From positions 184,542-248,541 of the forward strand of contig NZ_JABASX010000008.1 in the NCBI RefSeq assembly GCF_016107655.1: a DNA stretch of 64,000 bases. Reading direction: 5' to 3'. The translations under genes and the position numbers were made by a program. The notes below the pieces were generated by a model that was given only the letters and a program-made list of their open reading frames with translations, was not told the DNA's origin and made no database searches. Shown here in pieces: positions 24,477 through 33,888 of this stretch. Position 1 is the stretch's first letter. The number at the start of each line of letters is the position of its first letter. This DNA comes from Brevibacterium antiquum (lineage in GTDB: Bacteria; Actinomycetota; Actinomycetes; Actinomycetales; Brevibacteriaceae).

Positions 24477-26186
24477 ATGACGGACCTCCGTCCAGCCACC
24501 TCGGCGAACCTCACTCGAGCCTACGGGCGACGCAACTTCCTCAGCCTCGGGCTGGGGCTGGGCACGATCATCACCCTCAGCGCGTGCACCCCCACCGACG
24601 ATGTTCCACTGCCCGAGGGCGGCGACCCGGTGCAGGGCGGAGTCCTCACCTACTTCGAACCTCAGACCTGGACGCTGCTCTACCCACCCTCGGTCGGGTT
24701 CTATCCCAACGGAGGCATCATGAACAACATCTCCGCGCGTCTGCTGTGGCAGGACCCGGAGACTCTCGAACTCCACCCCTGGCTGGCCACGCAGCTGCCG
24801 GAGATCAACGGCGATGCCACCCAATTCACGTTCACGATCCGCCGGGGCGTGACCTACTCCGACGGTTCAGCGCTGACGGCGCAGAATGTGGCGAAGAACT
24901 TCGACCTCTTCGGCAGAGGCGACGAGACCCGCACTCTCCCGGTCTCCGAGCAGATCTCGAACTATGAGAGCAGCGAAGTTCTCGACGATCATCGGGTCCG
25001 CTTCCACTTCAGCGCCCCCTCCCCGGGGTTCGCCCAGGCGACATCGACGATGAATGCCGGTCTGCTCGCCGATTCGACACTGGGACTCGACGCCGAGGGA
25101 TTCGGTCCCGGCGGTGCCACACAGATCCACACCTGCGGTCCGTTCCACATCACCGAGGAGACGATCGGGACGAAGCTGTCCGTGCGCGTCCGCGAGGACT
25201 ACGACTGGGCGCCACCGCACTTCGACCACCAAGGCCGAGCCCACCTCGACGGCATCGACTACCTGGCCAACAATGAGTACTCGGTGCGCATCGGAGCCGT
25301 GCTCTCCGGGCAGGCCGACGGTGTCCGCGACGTCCAGGCCCCCGACGAACCTCGGGTGAAGGAACAGGGTCTGAGCCTCTACGCCAAGGCCACGAACGGC
25401 ATCAACAACAGCATCAACTTCCGTTTCCGACACGAGCTGCTGTCCGACCTCAAGGTCAGGCAGGCCATCATCGCCGCCGTTGACCGGCAGGAGATCGTCG
25501 ACAAGCTCTTCACCCCCAACTACCCTTTGGCCACCGGGCTCTTGGCCAAGGGAGCCATGGGCTACAAGGACCAGTCCGGATCCTGGGTCCATGACCCCGA
25601 CGAAGCGAACCGACTGCTCGACGAGGCAGGCTGGTCCGAACGCAATGACGCCGGCTTCCGCGTCAAGGACGGCCAGGTCATGGAGCTGGCCGTCAATATC
25701 GCGTTGCCGCAGCCACGGTCGAATGAGGTGCAGACGCTCATCCAGCAGCAGCTGCGCCACGTCGGCGTGCGCCTGTCCATCAATCCCGGTGACCAGTCCA
25801 AGCAGACCCTGGACGCCCTCGATCTCGATCGCGTGCAGATCTATCATTCGATGGTCGCCCGCGCGGACTTCGACAATCTGCGGTCGAACTACTCCTCGGT
25901 CAACCGCGATGCCTTCCTCAACGGGAAGGACCGTGACGAGGCTGGTGATGAGAGCATCGATCCCGAGATCGACCGACTGCTGGACGAACTCGCCTCGGAA
26001 CCCGTGACGAAGAAGCGGCAGAAGGCCGCGGAGAAGGTCCAGGACTACCTCGTTGAGAACGCCTATGTGCTGCCGTTCTTCGAAGAGCCCCAGGTCTTCG
26101 CCTTCCGCCGCCGCGTCAACGGCTTCGCGACCGAACCGGTGGGTCGCCCCGACTTCTACAGCACATGGTTGGCAGGTCAGAAATGA
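24477..26186 (+). CDS. ABC transporter substrate-binding lipoprotein (SBP_bac_5, KPN_01854-like family)
   Basis: 569 residues. The ATG at 24477 follows AAAGGA; the residues upstream in frame are not signal-like. The export signal has a twin-Arg GRRNFLSLGLGLGT and ends at the lipobox LSAC, suggesting Tat-dependent lipoprotein export. The body is a peptide/nickel-type binding protein (LTYFEPQTWTLLYPP; LRVR-like mid part; DLKVRQAIIAAVDRQEIVDKLF). Gene order matches a family of importers found with luciferase-like monooxygenases (names based on KPN_01854/KPN_01858, from memory). The ligand is unknown. The stop overlaps the permease start (ATGA). Confidence 0.88.
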   Translation: MTDLRPATSANLTRAYGRRNFLSLGLGLGTIITLSACTPTDDVPLPEGGDPVQGGVLTYFEPQTWTLLYPPSVGFYPNGGIMNNISARLLWQDPETLELHPWLATQLPEINGDATQFTFTIRRGVTYSDGSALTAQNVAKNFDLFGRGDETRTLPVSEQISNYESSEVLDDHRVRFHFSAPSPGFAQATSTMNAGLLADSTLGLDAEGFGPGGATQIHTCGPFHITEETIGTKLSVRVREDYDWAPPHFDHQGRAHLDGIDYLANNEYSVRIGAVLSGQADGVRDVQAPDEPRVKEQGLSLYAKATNGINNSINFRFRHELLSDLKVRQAIIAAVDRQEIVDKLFTPNYPLATGLLAKGAMGYKDQSGSWVHDPDEANRLLDEAGWSERNDAGFRVKDGQVMELAVNIALPQPRSNEVQTLIQQQLRHVGVRLSINPGDQSKQTLDALDLDRVQIYHSMVARADFDNLRSNYSSVNRDAFLNGKDRDEAGDESIDPEIDRLLDELASEPVTKKRQKAAEKVQDYLVENAYVLPFFEEPQVFAFRRRVNGFATEPVGRPDFYSTWLAGQK

Positions 26187-27238
26187 TCCTCGACGTCCGA
26201 TATCTCTTCCTGCGCCTGGGGCAGGCTGTTCTCGTCCTCCTCCTCGCATTCACCGCGGCCTTCATACTGCTCAGCCTCATCCCGGGCGACGGCGTCACCG
26301 CCAGGTTCGCCGACCCGGCACTGGGCCTCTCAGCCGATCAGATCGCCACGATCCGGACCGAGACCGGGGCCGACGAATCCTGGATCAGCCGCTACTTCCT
26401 CAGCCTGGGCGGGTTCCTCACCGGCGACTTCGGGTTCTCCGTTCAGACCGGGGCCGCCGTGTCGACGATCATCACCGCGGCCCTGCCCTCGACGGCGGTC
26501 CTCGCCCTGTCCGGGTTCGTCTCAGCCGTGGTCCTGGCCGTGGTCATCGCGGTGCTGGCGACCTACGGGCCATTTCGCTGGCTGCGCAAGATCCTCGACT
26601 CCGTGCCCAGTCTGTTCATCTCGATTCCCGTGTTCTGGCTCGGTATCCTGCTGATCCAGATCTTCTCCTTCCAGCTCGGGTTCGTCTCCGCGGTCTCTCC
26701 CACCCCCGCCGAGGCGCTCGTCCTCCCGACCCTGACCGTGGCGGTTCCGCTCTCGGCCCCGATCGCGCAGGTCCTCATCCGCTCCATCACCGATGTCAAG
26801 GCCTCCGGATTCGTCAAAGTCACCTCGGCGAAGGGCGCGAGCGAACTGTGGATCCTCGTCCACTCCGTCGCCCGCAATGCGATCCTGCCCGGGCTGACGA
26901 TCATCGGCCTGGTCTTCGGCGAGCTCGTCGCCGGCGCCGTGGTCACCGAAACCGTGTTCGGGCGCAACGGCATCGGCCAGATCACGGCCCAGGCAGTGAC
27001 CCACCGCGACAATCCGATCCTCCTGGCCGTCGTCGTCATCGCGACTCTGACGTACGTGATCATCAACCTCATCGTCGACCTCCTCTATCCCGTCATCGAC
27101 GTACGCCTGCGTTCTGGGGCAGGAACCACCTCGGCGGGGAAGAAGCCTGCCGACGAACCAACTCGCCGAGCGCTGACGACCACCGCTGCCAGCGTCGGAG
27201 TCGACCTCGACTGGGACGAGAAGGACACGCACTCATGA
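26183..27238 (+). CDS. ABC transporter permease, DppB-type
   Basis: 351 residues. Six membrane segments carry the DppB N-terminal signature (RYLFLRLGQAVLVLLLAFTAAFILLSLIPGD). The cytoplasmic coupling motif near residues 205-235 is IRSITDVKASGFVKVTSAKGAS, with GLVFGELVAGAVVTETVFGRNGIG following. It has ATGA overlaps with the gene before and the gene after, so the operon is tightly coupled. A soluble tail of about 40 residues at the C-terminus is longer than usual. Confidence 0.9.
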   Translation: MILDVRYLFLRLGQAVLVLLLAFTAAFILLSLIPGDGVTARFADPALGLSADQIATIRTETGADESWISRYFLSLGGFLTGDFGFSVQTGAAVSTIITAALPSTAVLALSGFVSAVVLAVVIAVLATYGPFRWLRKILDSVPSLFISIPVFWLGILLIQIFSFQLGFVSAVSPTPAEALVLPTLTVAVPLSAPIAQVLIRSITDVKASGFVKVTSAKGASELWILVHSVARNAILPGLTIIGLVFGELVAGAVVTETVFGRNGIGQITAQAVTHRDNPILLAVVVIATLTYVIINLIVDLLYPVIDVRLRSGAGTTSAGKKPADEPTRRALTTTAASVGVDLDWDEKDTHS

Positions 27239-28110
27239 GCCTCATCGACACCTTCGCCCGCACCCCCGGCACCGGCTCGCCGCGTCCGGCATCGAAACGG
27301 CGCAGCCGCACCCGGGCGAGCATCGGGCCCGCCACCATCATCTCCGGGCTGGTCCTGCTCATCGCCGTTGCGTGGGCTCTCTTCCCGGCGCTGTTCACCC
27401 ACCATGATCCCAATGACGGCGGAACCACTCCCGCGCTGCTGGCCCCGAGCCTCGACCATTGGTTCGGCACCGACCAGACCGGCCGCGATGCCTTCACCCG
27501 CGTCGTCTACGGCGCATCTCAGTCCCTGCTGGCCGCGCTCGTGGCAGTGGGCGTCGGCCTTGTCGTGGGAACGGCGATCGGACTCATCGCCGGCACCCGC
27601 CGCGGCTGGCTCGACGATGTGCTCATGCGCTTCATCGACGTGCTGCTCTCGATCCCCGCGATCCTGCTCAGCCTCTCGATCGTCATCGTCTTGGGCTTCG
27701 GCACCATCAACGCGGCCATCGCCGTCGGTGTCACGGCCATCGCCCAGTTCGCACGCCTGTCGAGGTCAGAGGCGGTGCGAATCAACACAAGCGACTTCGT
27801 GGCCGCAGCCTACGGCTCGGGCGGCACCTTCTTCTCCGTCCTCTTCCGCCACATCCTGCCCAACTCGATCTCGCCCGTCCTGTCCCTGGCCGTGCTGCAG
27901 ATCGGATCCGCGATCCTCCAGATCTCAACCTTAGGCTTCCTGGGCTACGGCACTCCCCCGCCGACACCGGAATGGGGCCTCATCATCGCCGAGGGCCGCA
28001 ACTTCGTGGCCACCGCCTGGTGGCTGACGGTGCTGCCCGGCTTCGTCGTCATGGCCATCGTCCTGGCCACCCATCAGATCGGCAACACCCTGCGAAAGGC
28101 GACATCATGA
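27235..28110 (+). CDS. ABC transporter permease, DppC-type
   Basis: 291 residues starting at the ATG that overlaps the previous stop. A basic N-terminus (PASKRRSRTRAS) precedes the first membrane helix. The motif HHDPNDGG...LLAPSLDHWFGTDQTGRDAFTRVVYG is the DppC/OppC signature. The EAA-type coupling loop (SEAVRINTSDFVAAAYGSGGTFF) is near residue 180. It pairs with the DppB-type protein to form the channel. Confidence 0.9.
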   Translation: MSLIDTFARTPGTGSPRPASKRRSRTRASIGPATIISGLVLLIAVAWALFPALFTHHDPNDGGTTPALLAPSLDHWFGTDQTGRDAFTRVVYGASQSLLAALVAVGVGLVVGTAIGLIAGTRRGWLDDVLMRFIDVLLSIPAILLSLSIVIVLGFGTINAAIAVGVTAIAQFARLSRSEAVRINTSDFVAAAYGSGGTFFSVLFRHILPNSISPVLSLAVLQIGSAILQISTLGFLGYGTPPPTPEWGLIIAEGRNFVATAWWLTVLPGFVVMAIVLATHQIGNTLRKATS

Positions 28111-29786
28111 CCGAGAGCGCACCGCTGCTGTCCGTCCAGGATCTCAGTGTCACCTACTCCCAAGCAGCGGCCCCAGCTGTCGACGGCGTCTCGTTCGCCG
28201 TTGCTGCCGGGTCGATGACCGCGGTCGTCGGCGAATCCGGGTCCGGGAAGTCGACGACCGCGAACGCGGTCATCGGTCTGCTCCCGGACTCCGCGCAGAT
28301 CACGGGTGGGCGCATCCGGTTAGGCGAGGTCGATCTCGGTGCGCTGGGCGCCAGCGCCTGGCGGGGAGTCCGCGGCAGTCAGATCGGCTATGTTCCCCAG
28401 GACCCCGGCAGTTCCCTCAACCCGCTGCAGACCATCGGGAAATCCGTCGCCGAGGCGCTGCGCATCCACAAGCGTGCCGACCGGAAGTCCGCCCGCGCCC
28501 AGGTCATCGACCTGCTGGCCAAGGTCGGCATCGATCGTCCGCGGATGCGTGCCGACCAGTTCCCGCACGAGCTCTCCGGAGGCATGCGTCAGCGGGTGCT
28601 CATCGCATCGGCCATCGCACTGCGTCCACGTCTGCTCATCGCCGATGAGCCGACCTCGGCGCTTGACGTGACCGTGCAGAAGCAGGTTCTCGATCTCCTC
28701 GATGGGCTACGGGCCGAGACCGGGATGGGCGTCCTCTTCATCACTCACGATCTGGCTGTCGCCGGTGAACGCGCCGATGATGTCGTCGTCATGCAGTCTG
28801 GGAAGGTCGTCGAAGCCGGTCCGGCAGCTCGGATCTTCTCCCGCCCTGCGACCGACTACACCGCCCGACTGCTCGCCGATGCTCCGGCGTTGAAGACGAA
28901 GGCGCGCCACACCGCGGCCGCCGAGGACTCGCAGGCAGACTCGTCCTCGGCCGCCTTCGTCTCCGTCGAGGGACTGGCTCAGGTCTATGCCCGCAACGAA
29001 GATCAGGTCATCGGCGTCGACGATGTCTCGCTGAGCGTTCAACGTGGGACCACACACGGCATCGTGGGCGAATCCGGGTCCGGCAAGACGACAACCGGCA
29101 AGGCCCTGGCAGGGTTCCTCACCCCGCAGTCCGGGCGCATTCGCATCGGCGATTTCGACACCGCCGATTCTGTGAAGGGCAATGCCGCACGCGTCCGCCG
29201 TCGGGACTTCCGACGCAGAGTCCAACTGGTGCACCAGAACCCGTATTCGGCGTTGGACCCGAAGCACTCGATTCGGCAGATCCTGACCGAGCCCCTGCGC
29301 AATTTCCGCATCGGGACCAGGGCTTCGCGTCCCGGACTCGTCGCCGAGGCCCTTGACCGGGTGTCGCTGCCGAGAGAGTTCCTCGACCGGCGGCCGCAGG
29401 AGCTCTCCGGCGGTCAGCTGCAGCGAGTGGCGATCGCCCGGGCGCTCATCGCCGGTCCGGAACTCGTCGTCTTCGATGAAGCGGTCTCCGCCCTCGACGT
29501 CACCGTGCAGGCCCAGATTCTGGACCTCCTCGATGAGCTCCAAGTGGAGCTTGGTCTGACATATGTCTTCATCTCCCACGATCTTGCTGTCGTGCGTCAG
29601 ATCGCTGATACGGTGTCGGTGATGTCGCAGGGACGCCTGATGGAGAACGGACCGACGGAGGACCTCTTCGCTCGCCCGCAGACACACTACACACGCACCC
29701 TCCTCGACGCGATCCCCCACCCAGTGATACTCCACGGCGGCGAGGACGCGAAGAATCCGACACCGCTCGCAGCCGCAGAAAGATGA
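28107..29786 (+). CDS. Fused double ABC ATPase (DppD-DppF type) of the importer
   Basis: 559 residues containing two complete ABC domains. The first (about 1-260) has GESGSGKST, LSGGMRQRVLIASA and ADEPTSALDVT. The second (about 285-540) has GESGSGKTT, LSGGQLQRVAIARA and FDEAVSALDVT, where the usual DEPT is DEAV. Separate DppD and DppF proteins are more usual; here one gene supplies both sides of the motor. It overlaps the permease stop by four bases and precedes the monooxygenase gene by ten. Confidence 0.92.
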   Translation: MTESAPLLSVQDLSVTYSQAAAPAVDGVSFAVAAGSMTAVVGESGSGKSTTANAVIGLLPDSAQITGGRIRLGEVDLGALGASAWRGVRGSQIGYVPQDPGSSLNPLQTIGKSVAEALRIHKRADRKSARAQVIDLLAKVGIDRPRMRADQFPHELSGGMRQRVLIASAIALRPRLLIADEPTSALDVTVQKQVLDLLDGLRAETGMGVLFITHDLAVAGERADDVVVMQSGKVVEAGPAARIFSRPATDYTARLLADAPALKTKARHTAAAEDSQADSSSAAFVSVEGLAQVYARNEDQVIGVDDVSLSVQRGTTHGIVGESGSGKTTTGKALAGFLTPQSGRIRIGDFDTADSVKGNAARVRRRDFRRRVQLVHQNPYSALDPKHSIRQILTEPLRNFRIGTRASRPGLVAEALDRVSLPREFLDRRPQELSGGQLQRVAIARALIAGPELVVFDEAVSALDVTVQAQILDLLDELQVELGLTYVFISHDLAVVRQIADTVSVMSQGRLMENGPTEDLFARPQTHYTRTLLDAIPHPVILHGGEDAKNPTPLAAAER

Positions 29787-29796
29787 GACCACCACG

Positions 29797-30840
29797 ATGA
29801 CGAACAGCTCCCCCGGGCCCCGGCTCGGATTCTTCACACGCCTGCTCGAGGACGCTCCGGCCGATCAGCGCTACCGGTTCGCGCTCGAACAGATCCAGAC
29901 GGCCGAGACCCACGGCTTCGATTCGGCCTGGGTCGCCCAGCACCACTTCTCCGCGGCCGAGGGTGGTCTTCCCTCCCCGCTCGTGTTCCTCGCCCATGCG
30001 GCGGCGCAGACGTCTCGGATTCGGCTGGGCACAGCGATCATCACCCTGCCGATGGAGAACGGTGTGCGTGTGGCCGAAGACGTCGCAGTCACCGATGTGC
30101 TCTCCGGCGGACGCCTTGAGATCGGACTCGGTTCGGGCGGAAACCCCAAGTCGTTCCCGGCCTTCGGCACCAGTTTCGATGTCCGCCGCGAAGTCTTCGC
30201 AGACAACCTCGCCGCGCTGAAGACTCTGCTGGCAGGGAGATCATTGGACACCGGACACACCCTCTACCCGCAGGCCTCCGGCCTGTCTGACGGTCGCGGA
30301 CTCTCCGAACGACTCTGGCAGGCCACTTTCTCCTCCGGCGGTGCCGGAGCGGCCGGTGCCGCGGGTGATGGCCTCATGCTCTCTCGCACGCAGCCCCGGC
30401 CACAGGACAATCCAGGGGCACCCCTCGACGAGGTGCAGCTGCCGGTCATCGACACCTATCTGTCGAACCTGCCGGCGGGGATCGAGCCACGCATCCTCGC
30501 CTCCCGCACGGCCGTCGTCGCCGAGGCCAAGGATCTGCCCGCGCTGCGTGCGCTGACGGAACCGGCGCTGCGGTCCGAGGCAGACCGCCTTGTCGGCTAC
30601 GACACCTCGGGCCTGAGCCTTGATGAGCTGCTCGTCGCCACGGATACGTTCCTGGGCACCCCCGAGCAGGTCGTCGAACGCCTCTCGACAGACCGTGTCC
30701 TCTCACAGGCCACCGACATCAGCTTCCAGGTGCACTCGGTGCCCGCGACGAATGAGACCACCCTGCGGTCCATCGAGCTGTTGGCCACCGAGGTGGCACC
30801 GGCTCTGGGACTGACATTGACGACAGAACAGGCGGCCTGA
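29797..30840 (+). CDS. Luciferase-like FMN-dependent monooxygenase (KPN_01858-like)
   Basis: 347 residues, a TIM-barrel luciferase-family enzyme: GFFTRLLEDAPADQRYRFALEQIQTAETHGFDSAWVAQHHF, then RIRLGTAIITLPMENGVRVAEDVAVTDVLSGGRLEIGLGSGG. These enzymes use reduced FMN from a separate reductase to oxidise small substrates. The fixed association with the ABC importer and the CMD/AhpD protein suggests it acts on the imported compound. The substrate is unknown; organosulfur or opine-like compounds are guesses only. Confidence 0.9.
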   Translation: MTNSSPGPRLGFFTRLLEDAPADQRYRFALEQIQTAETHGFDSAWVAQHHFSAAEGGLPSPLVFLAHAAAQTSRIRLGTAIITLPMENGVRVAEDVAVTDVLSGGRLEIGLGSGGNPKSFPAFGTSFDVRREVFADNLAALKTLLAGRSLDTGHTLYPQASGLSDGRGLSERLWQATFSSGGAGAAGAAGDGLMLSRTQPRPQDNPGAPLDEVQLPVIDTYLSNLPAGIEPRILASRTAVVAEAKDLPALRALTEPALRSEADRLVGYDTSGLSLDELLVATDTFLGTPEQVVERLSTDRVLSQATDISFQVHSVPATNETTLRSIELLATEVAPALGLTLTTEQAA

Positions 30841-30841
30841 C

Positions 30842-32185
30842 ATGACCGACATCATCAACACCCTGGCGGGAATCGCCGCGCAGGACCCGCTCGATGCTCT
30901 CCGCGATCACCGTGCACAGGCCAAGGAGAATGCGCAGCTCGGCTTCGAAGCTCTCTTGGAACCTGCCGGGGCCGAGGGGTTCTCCCAGCGAGATCGCTAC
31001 GCCGTCGCCGCCTTCACCGCCGGGCTGCTGGGATCTCCCGCCGCCGAGGAGTTCTACCGCGACCTCCTTCGCGATGAGGACGAGGTCGCCTCCTGGGCGA
31101 TCGCCGAACTCCTCGACGAGGCTCTGCTCGAACTCGACTCCCGATCCTCTGGGCACGGCCCCTACGGAATCTTCGAATCCGCTGCACTTGCTGACGAGAA
31201 CGTTGTCGGACCATGGTTGTCAGTGGAGAAGAAGTCCATCGAAGTCCTTGGTCCGCAGCTGGCCGCCGGGCTCGAATTCGCTCATCTTCTGGTCCTGCAT
31301 CCGCGAGATTCTCGTCCCGAACATATGGCGCTGCTGCTCGATGCCGGATGGGACGAGGATTCGATCGTCACGCTCGCGCAGCTTGTCTCGTTCCTCAACT
31401 TCCAGATCCGCATCAGCACCGGGCTGACGGCACTGGTCCACGCACCGGCCGCGGCCCTGGCCCCCGTCGCAGACGAGCCACCGGAAGCGGTCGACGATGA
31501 CGGCGAGGCCACCTCGGCGAGGGAATCCGCTGCCTCTTCGAACGGCAGCGAAGCTCTGGCCCGGGTGGGCGATCGTGTCAGCTCCTACCCCGACCTCAAG
31601 CGGCCCGCATTGTTCCAGCAGTCCGGATTGGGGTGGGTGCCCTGGATCGCACCCGTCGCCGAGGCGGAGCTGAGCGATGTCCAGCGCGAGGCTCTGATCG
31701 AGGCGGGGCGCGCGAAGAACCCCTACTTCCGTCTGTTGGCCAGGGATCCTGCGGCTCTGCGGGCCCGGACGCTGACCGATCTCGACATCTTCTTCAACAC
31801 CACCGACGGACTCGGCCGGGCCGAACGCGAGCTTGCCGCGACCGTGGCCTCACGTCTCAACGGGTGCCTGTTCTGCGCCTCGATCCACTCGGACCGGGCC
31901 ACGGAGGAATCCGGGCGCCGCGACCTGGTGCAGTCGCTGCTCGACTCTGGCATTCACACACCGTCGAACCTCGGCGACGCGGTCTGGGACGCTGTCGTCG
32001 AGGCCTCCGCGGCGCTCACGCTCACGCCTCAGGCGTTCGGCCCGGCGCATGTGACTGCACTGCGCGAGGCCGGTCTCGAGGACGGGGACATCGTCGACGT
32101 CCTCAACTGCGCGGCCTTCTTCAACTGGGCCAATCGGCTCATGCTCTCCCTGGGAGAGCCGGAGGTGCTGGCGCCCGGAAAGTGA
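30842..32185 (+). CDS. Fused CMD-domain / alkylhydroperoxidase-like protein (Avi_7170 + Avi_7169 types)
   Basis: 447 residues in two halves. The N-terminal half (about 1-205) is an all-helical CMD-type domain without a CxxC pair. The C-terminal half (about 245-445) is an AhpD-like domain with the redox pair Cys342-x2-Cys345 and His349 in GCLFCASIHSDRA. A Glu/Ala/Ser linker (about 206-240) joins them. In many bacteria the two are separate neighbouring genes; I recall them as the Avi_7170 and Avi_7169 families, in the same context as the luciferase-like enzyme and ABC importer. It probably handles peroxide or a carboxymuconolactone-like product. Gene starts one base after the previous stop. Confidence 0.85.
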   Translation: MTDIINTLAGIAAQDPLDALRDHRAQAKENAQLGFEALLEPAGAEGFSQRDRYAVAAFTAGLLGSPAAEEFYRDLLRDEDEVASWAIAELLDEALLELDSRSSGHGPYGIFESAALADENVVGPWLSVEKKSIEVLGPQLAAGLEFAHLLVLHPRDSRPEHMALLLDAGWDEDSIVTLAQLVSFLNFQIRISTGLTALVHAPAAALAPVADEPPEAVDDDGEATSARESAASSNGSEALARVGDRVSSYPDLKRPALFQQSGLGWVPWIAPVAEAELSDVQREALIEAGRAKNPYFRLLARDPAALRARTLTDLDIFFNTTDGLGRAERELAATVASRLNGCLFCASIHSDRATEESGRRDLVQSLLDSGIHTPSNLGDAVWDAVVEASAALTLTPQAFGPAHVTALREAGLEDGDIVDVLNCAAFFNWANRLMLSLGEPEVLAPGK

Positions 32186-32191
32186 CCAGGC

Positions 32192-32812
32192 TCAGCGATC
32201 GCGCCGTGCCCTGACCACGACGTCGTCGATGGTGACTGTGCGGCCTCCAGGTACGACCATCGTCCGCTGTGACTCTTCGGCGGTGACGAGGGTCCAGACC
32301 GCTGGATCGAGACGGTCCGTGATGGAGTCGGCGGTGGCTGAGGCTTCTGCAGGTGGGTGAGATTCGCCATGGCCGTGGTGATGGAGGTGGCCGACGATGA
32401 GCAGGGTTCCGCCGGGTGCCACCCAGGAGGCGATGCGGTCGTAGAAGTCCAGCTGCCCCATCGCAGGATGCGCATAGTGGGTGGTGACCAGGTCAAACTG
32501 CGTCTCCGGTTCCCATACGGACAGGTCAGCCTGGACCCATGCGATTCGTCCGGACATCCCGGCAGCGGCCGCACGATCCTCGGCATAGTTCAGCGCAGTG
32601 TCGGCGACGTCGGCGCCGGTGACGTCCCAACCCTTGTCCGCCAGCCAGATGGCTTCTGCTCCGGCACCGCAGCCGGCATCGAGGGCAGTCCCGGGCTCGA
32701 GCTCACCGATCTCGTGGACCAGGTGGGGGTTCGGATCGCCTGAGCGCATCATGGGGGCTCGTTCGCCGTCCCAGGTCTCGTCCCAGTAGTTCTTATCGAA
32801 TGAGTGAGTCAT
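32192..32812 (-). CDS. Class I SAM-dependent methyltransferase
   Basis: 206 residues. Motif I is ALDAGCGAGAEAIWLADKGW (about residues 43-62), motif II VTGADVADTALNYAE, and the acidic post-II Asp is in VQADLSVW. LVTTHYAHP occupies the substrate-side position. A run HLHHHGHGESHPP (about 142-155) is His-rich and may bind metal. The ATG overlaps the stop of the upstream flavoprotein gene, so they are coupled. Convergent with the monooxygenase operon. Substrate unknown. Confidence 0.88.
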   Translation of the reverse strand: MTHSFDKNYWDETWDGERAPMMRSGDPNPHLVHEIGELEPGTALDAGCGAGAEAIWLADKGWDVTGADVADTALNYAEDRAAAAGMSGRIAWVQADLSVWEPETQFDLVTTHYAHPAMGQLDFYDRIASWVAPGGTLLIVGHLHHHGHGESHPPAEASATADSITDRLDPAVWTLVTAEESQRTMVVPGGRTVTIDDVVVRARRDR

Positions 32813-33783
32813 CAGCTTGCCCTCCCGGCCTGCTCGTCGTTCAATTCTTCCACTGCACGATCGAGGTCTTTGACGATGAGATCGGTGTTGATGTGCTGGG
32901 CGGCGAGCGCTCCGGCTGCCGCCGCACCGCTGACCTGTGCTCCGATGTCTGTGGCGTTGCCTGCGACCCAGACACCCGGGACCGAGGTCAGTCCGAAGGA
33001 TTCGGTTTCGATGAAAGCTCCTGCTGGATGTGCCGTGGGTTCGAGACCGATGCCTGCGAACAGTTCGGTACGCGCGACCATCGGTGTTGCCACGACCGCG
33101 GCGTCCACAGCGACGACCTGCCCATCGTCCAGGCGTACACCGGTGAGTGTGTCGTCGATGATCTCGAGGCTGGCGATGCCGCCTTCGATCACTGGGATGT
33201 CGAGTGCCTGCAGCTTGATCTGCTCGTCCTCGCTGAGCTCGTGGTCTCCGGCGAAGAGCATCACCTGGTCACTCCACTGGCGGAACAGGAATGCCTTGTG
33301 GACGGCCATCGGGGTGGTGACGAGGACTCCGATGCGGCCATCCCGAACTTCCCACCCATGGCAGTACGGGCAATGGAGCACGCCATGGCCCCACTGTTCG
33401 CGGACACCCGGGATCTCAGGCAGCTCGTCGACCAAACCGGTGGCCATGAGCAGGCGCCTGCCTTCGACCGCATTCCCACTGCGCAAGCTGAGCGTGAATC
33501 CGTCTTCAGCGCCGCTGACGGCGACGACTTCATCGTCGATGAGCTCCCCTCCGTAGCCGAGCACCTCTTCTCGTCCTCGCGTCAGCAGCTCCTGGGGACT
33601 GATGTCTTCGTGGCCCAGCAGCCCGTGCACTCCGTCCGCGGGTGCGTTGCGCGGTTGGCCCGCGTCGATCACGGTCACGCTCCGGCGTGCGCGGGCCAGG
33701 GTCAGGCCCGCACTGAGGCCGGCCGCTCCCGCTCCCACGATCACGACGTCTCGGATTGCGCTCTTCTTCTCTGCCACGCTCAT
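32812..33783 (-). CDS. Thioredoxin reductase-like FAD/NAD(P) oxidoreductase
   Basis: 323 residues. The FAD-binding GxGxxG is VVIVGAGAAGLSAGLTLARA near residue 14. The redox pair is Cys138-Pro-Tyr-Cys141 (HCPYCHGWE). The C-terminal FAD motif is VPGVWVAGNATDIGAQVSGAAAAG. The NAD(P) site is poorly conserved (GVLVTTPMAVHKAFLF lacks GxGxxA), which is common in this TrxR-like subgroup. It probably reduces a small thiol or a partner protein. It is divergent from the HTH-cupin regulator, with a palindromic operator between them, and coupled to the methyltransferase downstream. Confidence 0.88.
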   Translation of the reverse strand: MSVAEKKSAIRDVVIVGAGAAGLSAGLTLARARRSVTVIDAGQPRNAPADGVHGLLGHEDISPQELLTRGREEVLGYGGELIDDEVVAVSGAEDGFTLSLRSGNAVEGRRLLMATGLVDELPEIPGVREQWGHGVLHCPYCHGWEVRDGRIGVLVTTPMAVHKAFLFRQWSDQVMLFAGDHELSEDEQIKLQALDIPVIEGGIASLEIIDDTLTGVRLDDGQVVAVDAAVVATPMVARTELFAGIGLEPTAHPAGAFIETESFGLTSVPGVWVAGNATDIGAQVSGAAAAGALAAQHINTDLIVKDLDRAVEELNDEQAGRAS

Positions 33784-33863
33784 GCCTCTCGTCCTCCCAA
33801 GAAATCAGGAACTGCCTCTGCAGCGTTCCAATACTTCGATGGTGACAAGCACGACGCGCCATT

Positions 33864-33888
33864 GCAAATTAGTTTGCCGAATGGCAAA
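33864..33888. promoter_or_regulatory. Overlapping inverted repeats in the flavoprotein/regulator divergent promoter
   Basis: Two palindromes share their middle: GCAAA-TTAG-TTTGC (33864-33877) and TTTGCC-GAAT-GGCAAA (33873-33888). The second abuts the regulator's ATG at 33889, so the regulator could be autorepressed and its mRNA may be nearly leaderless. The binding protein is inferred to be the HTH-cupin regulator itself. Confidence 0.6.
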
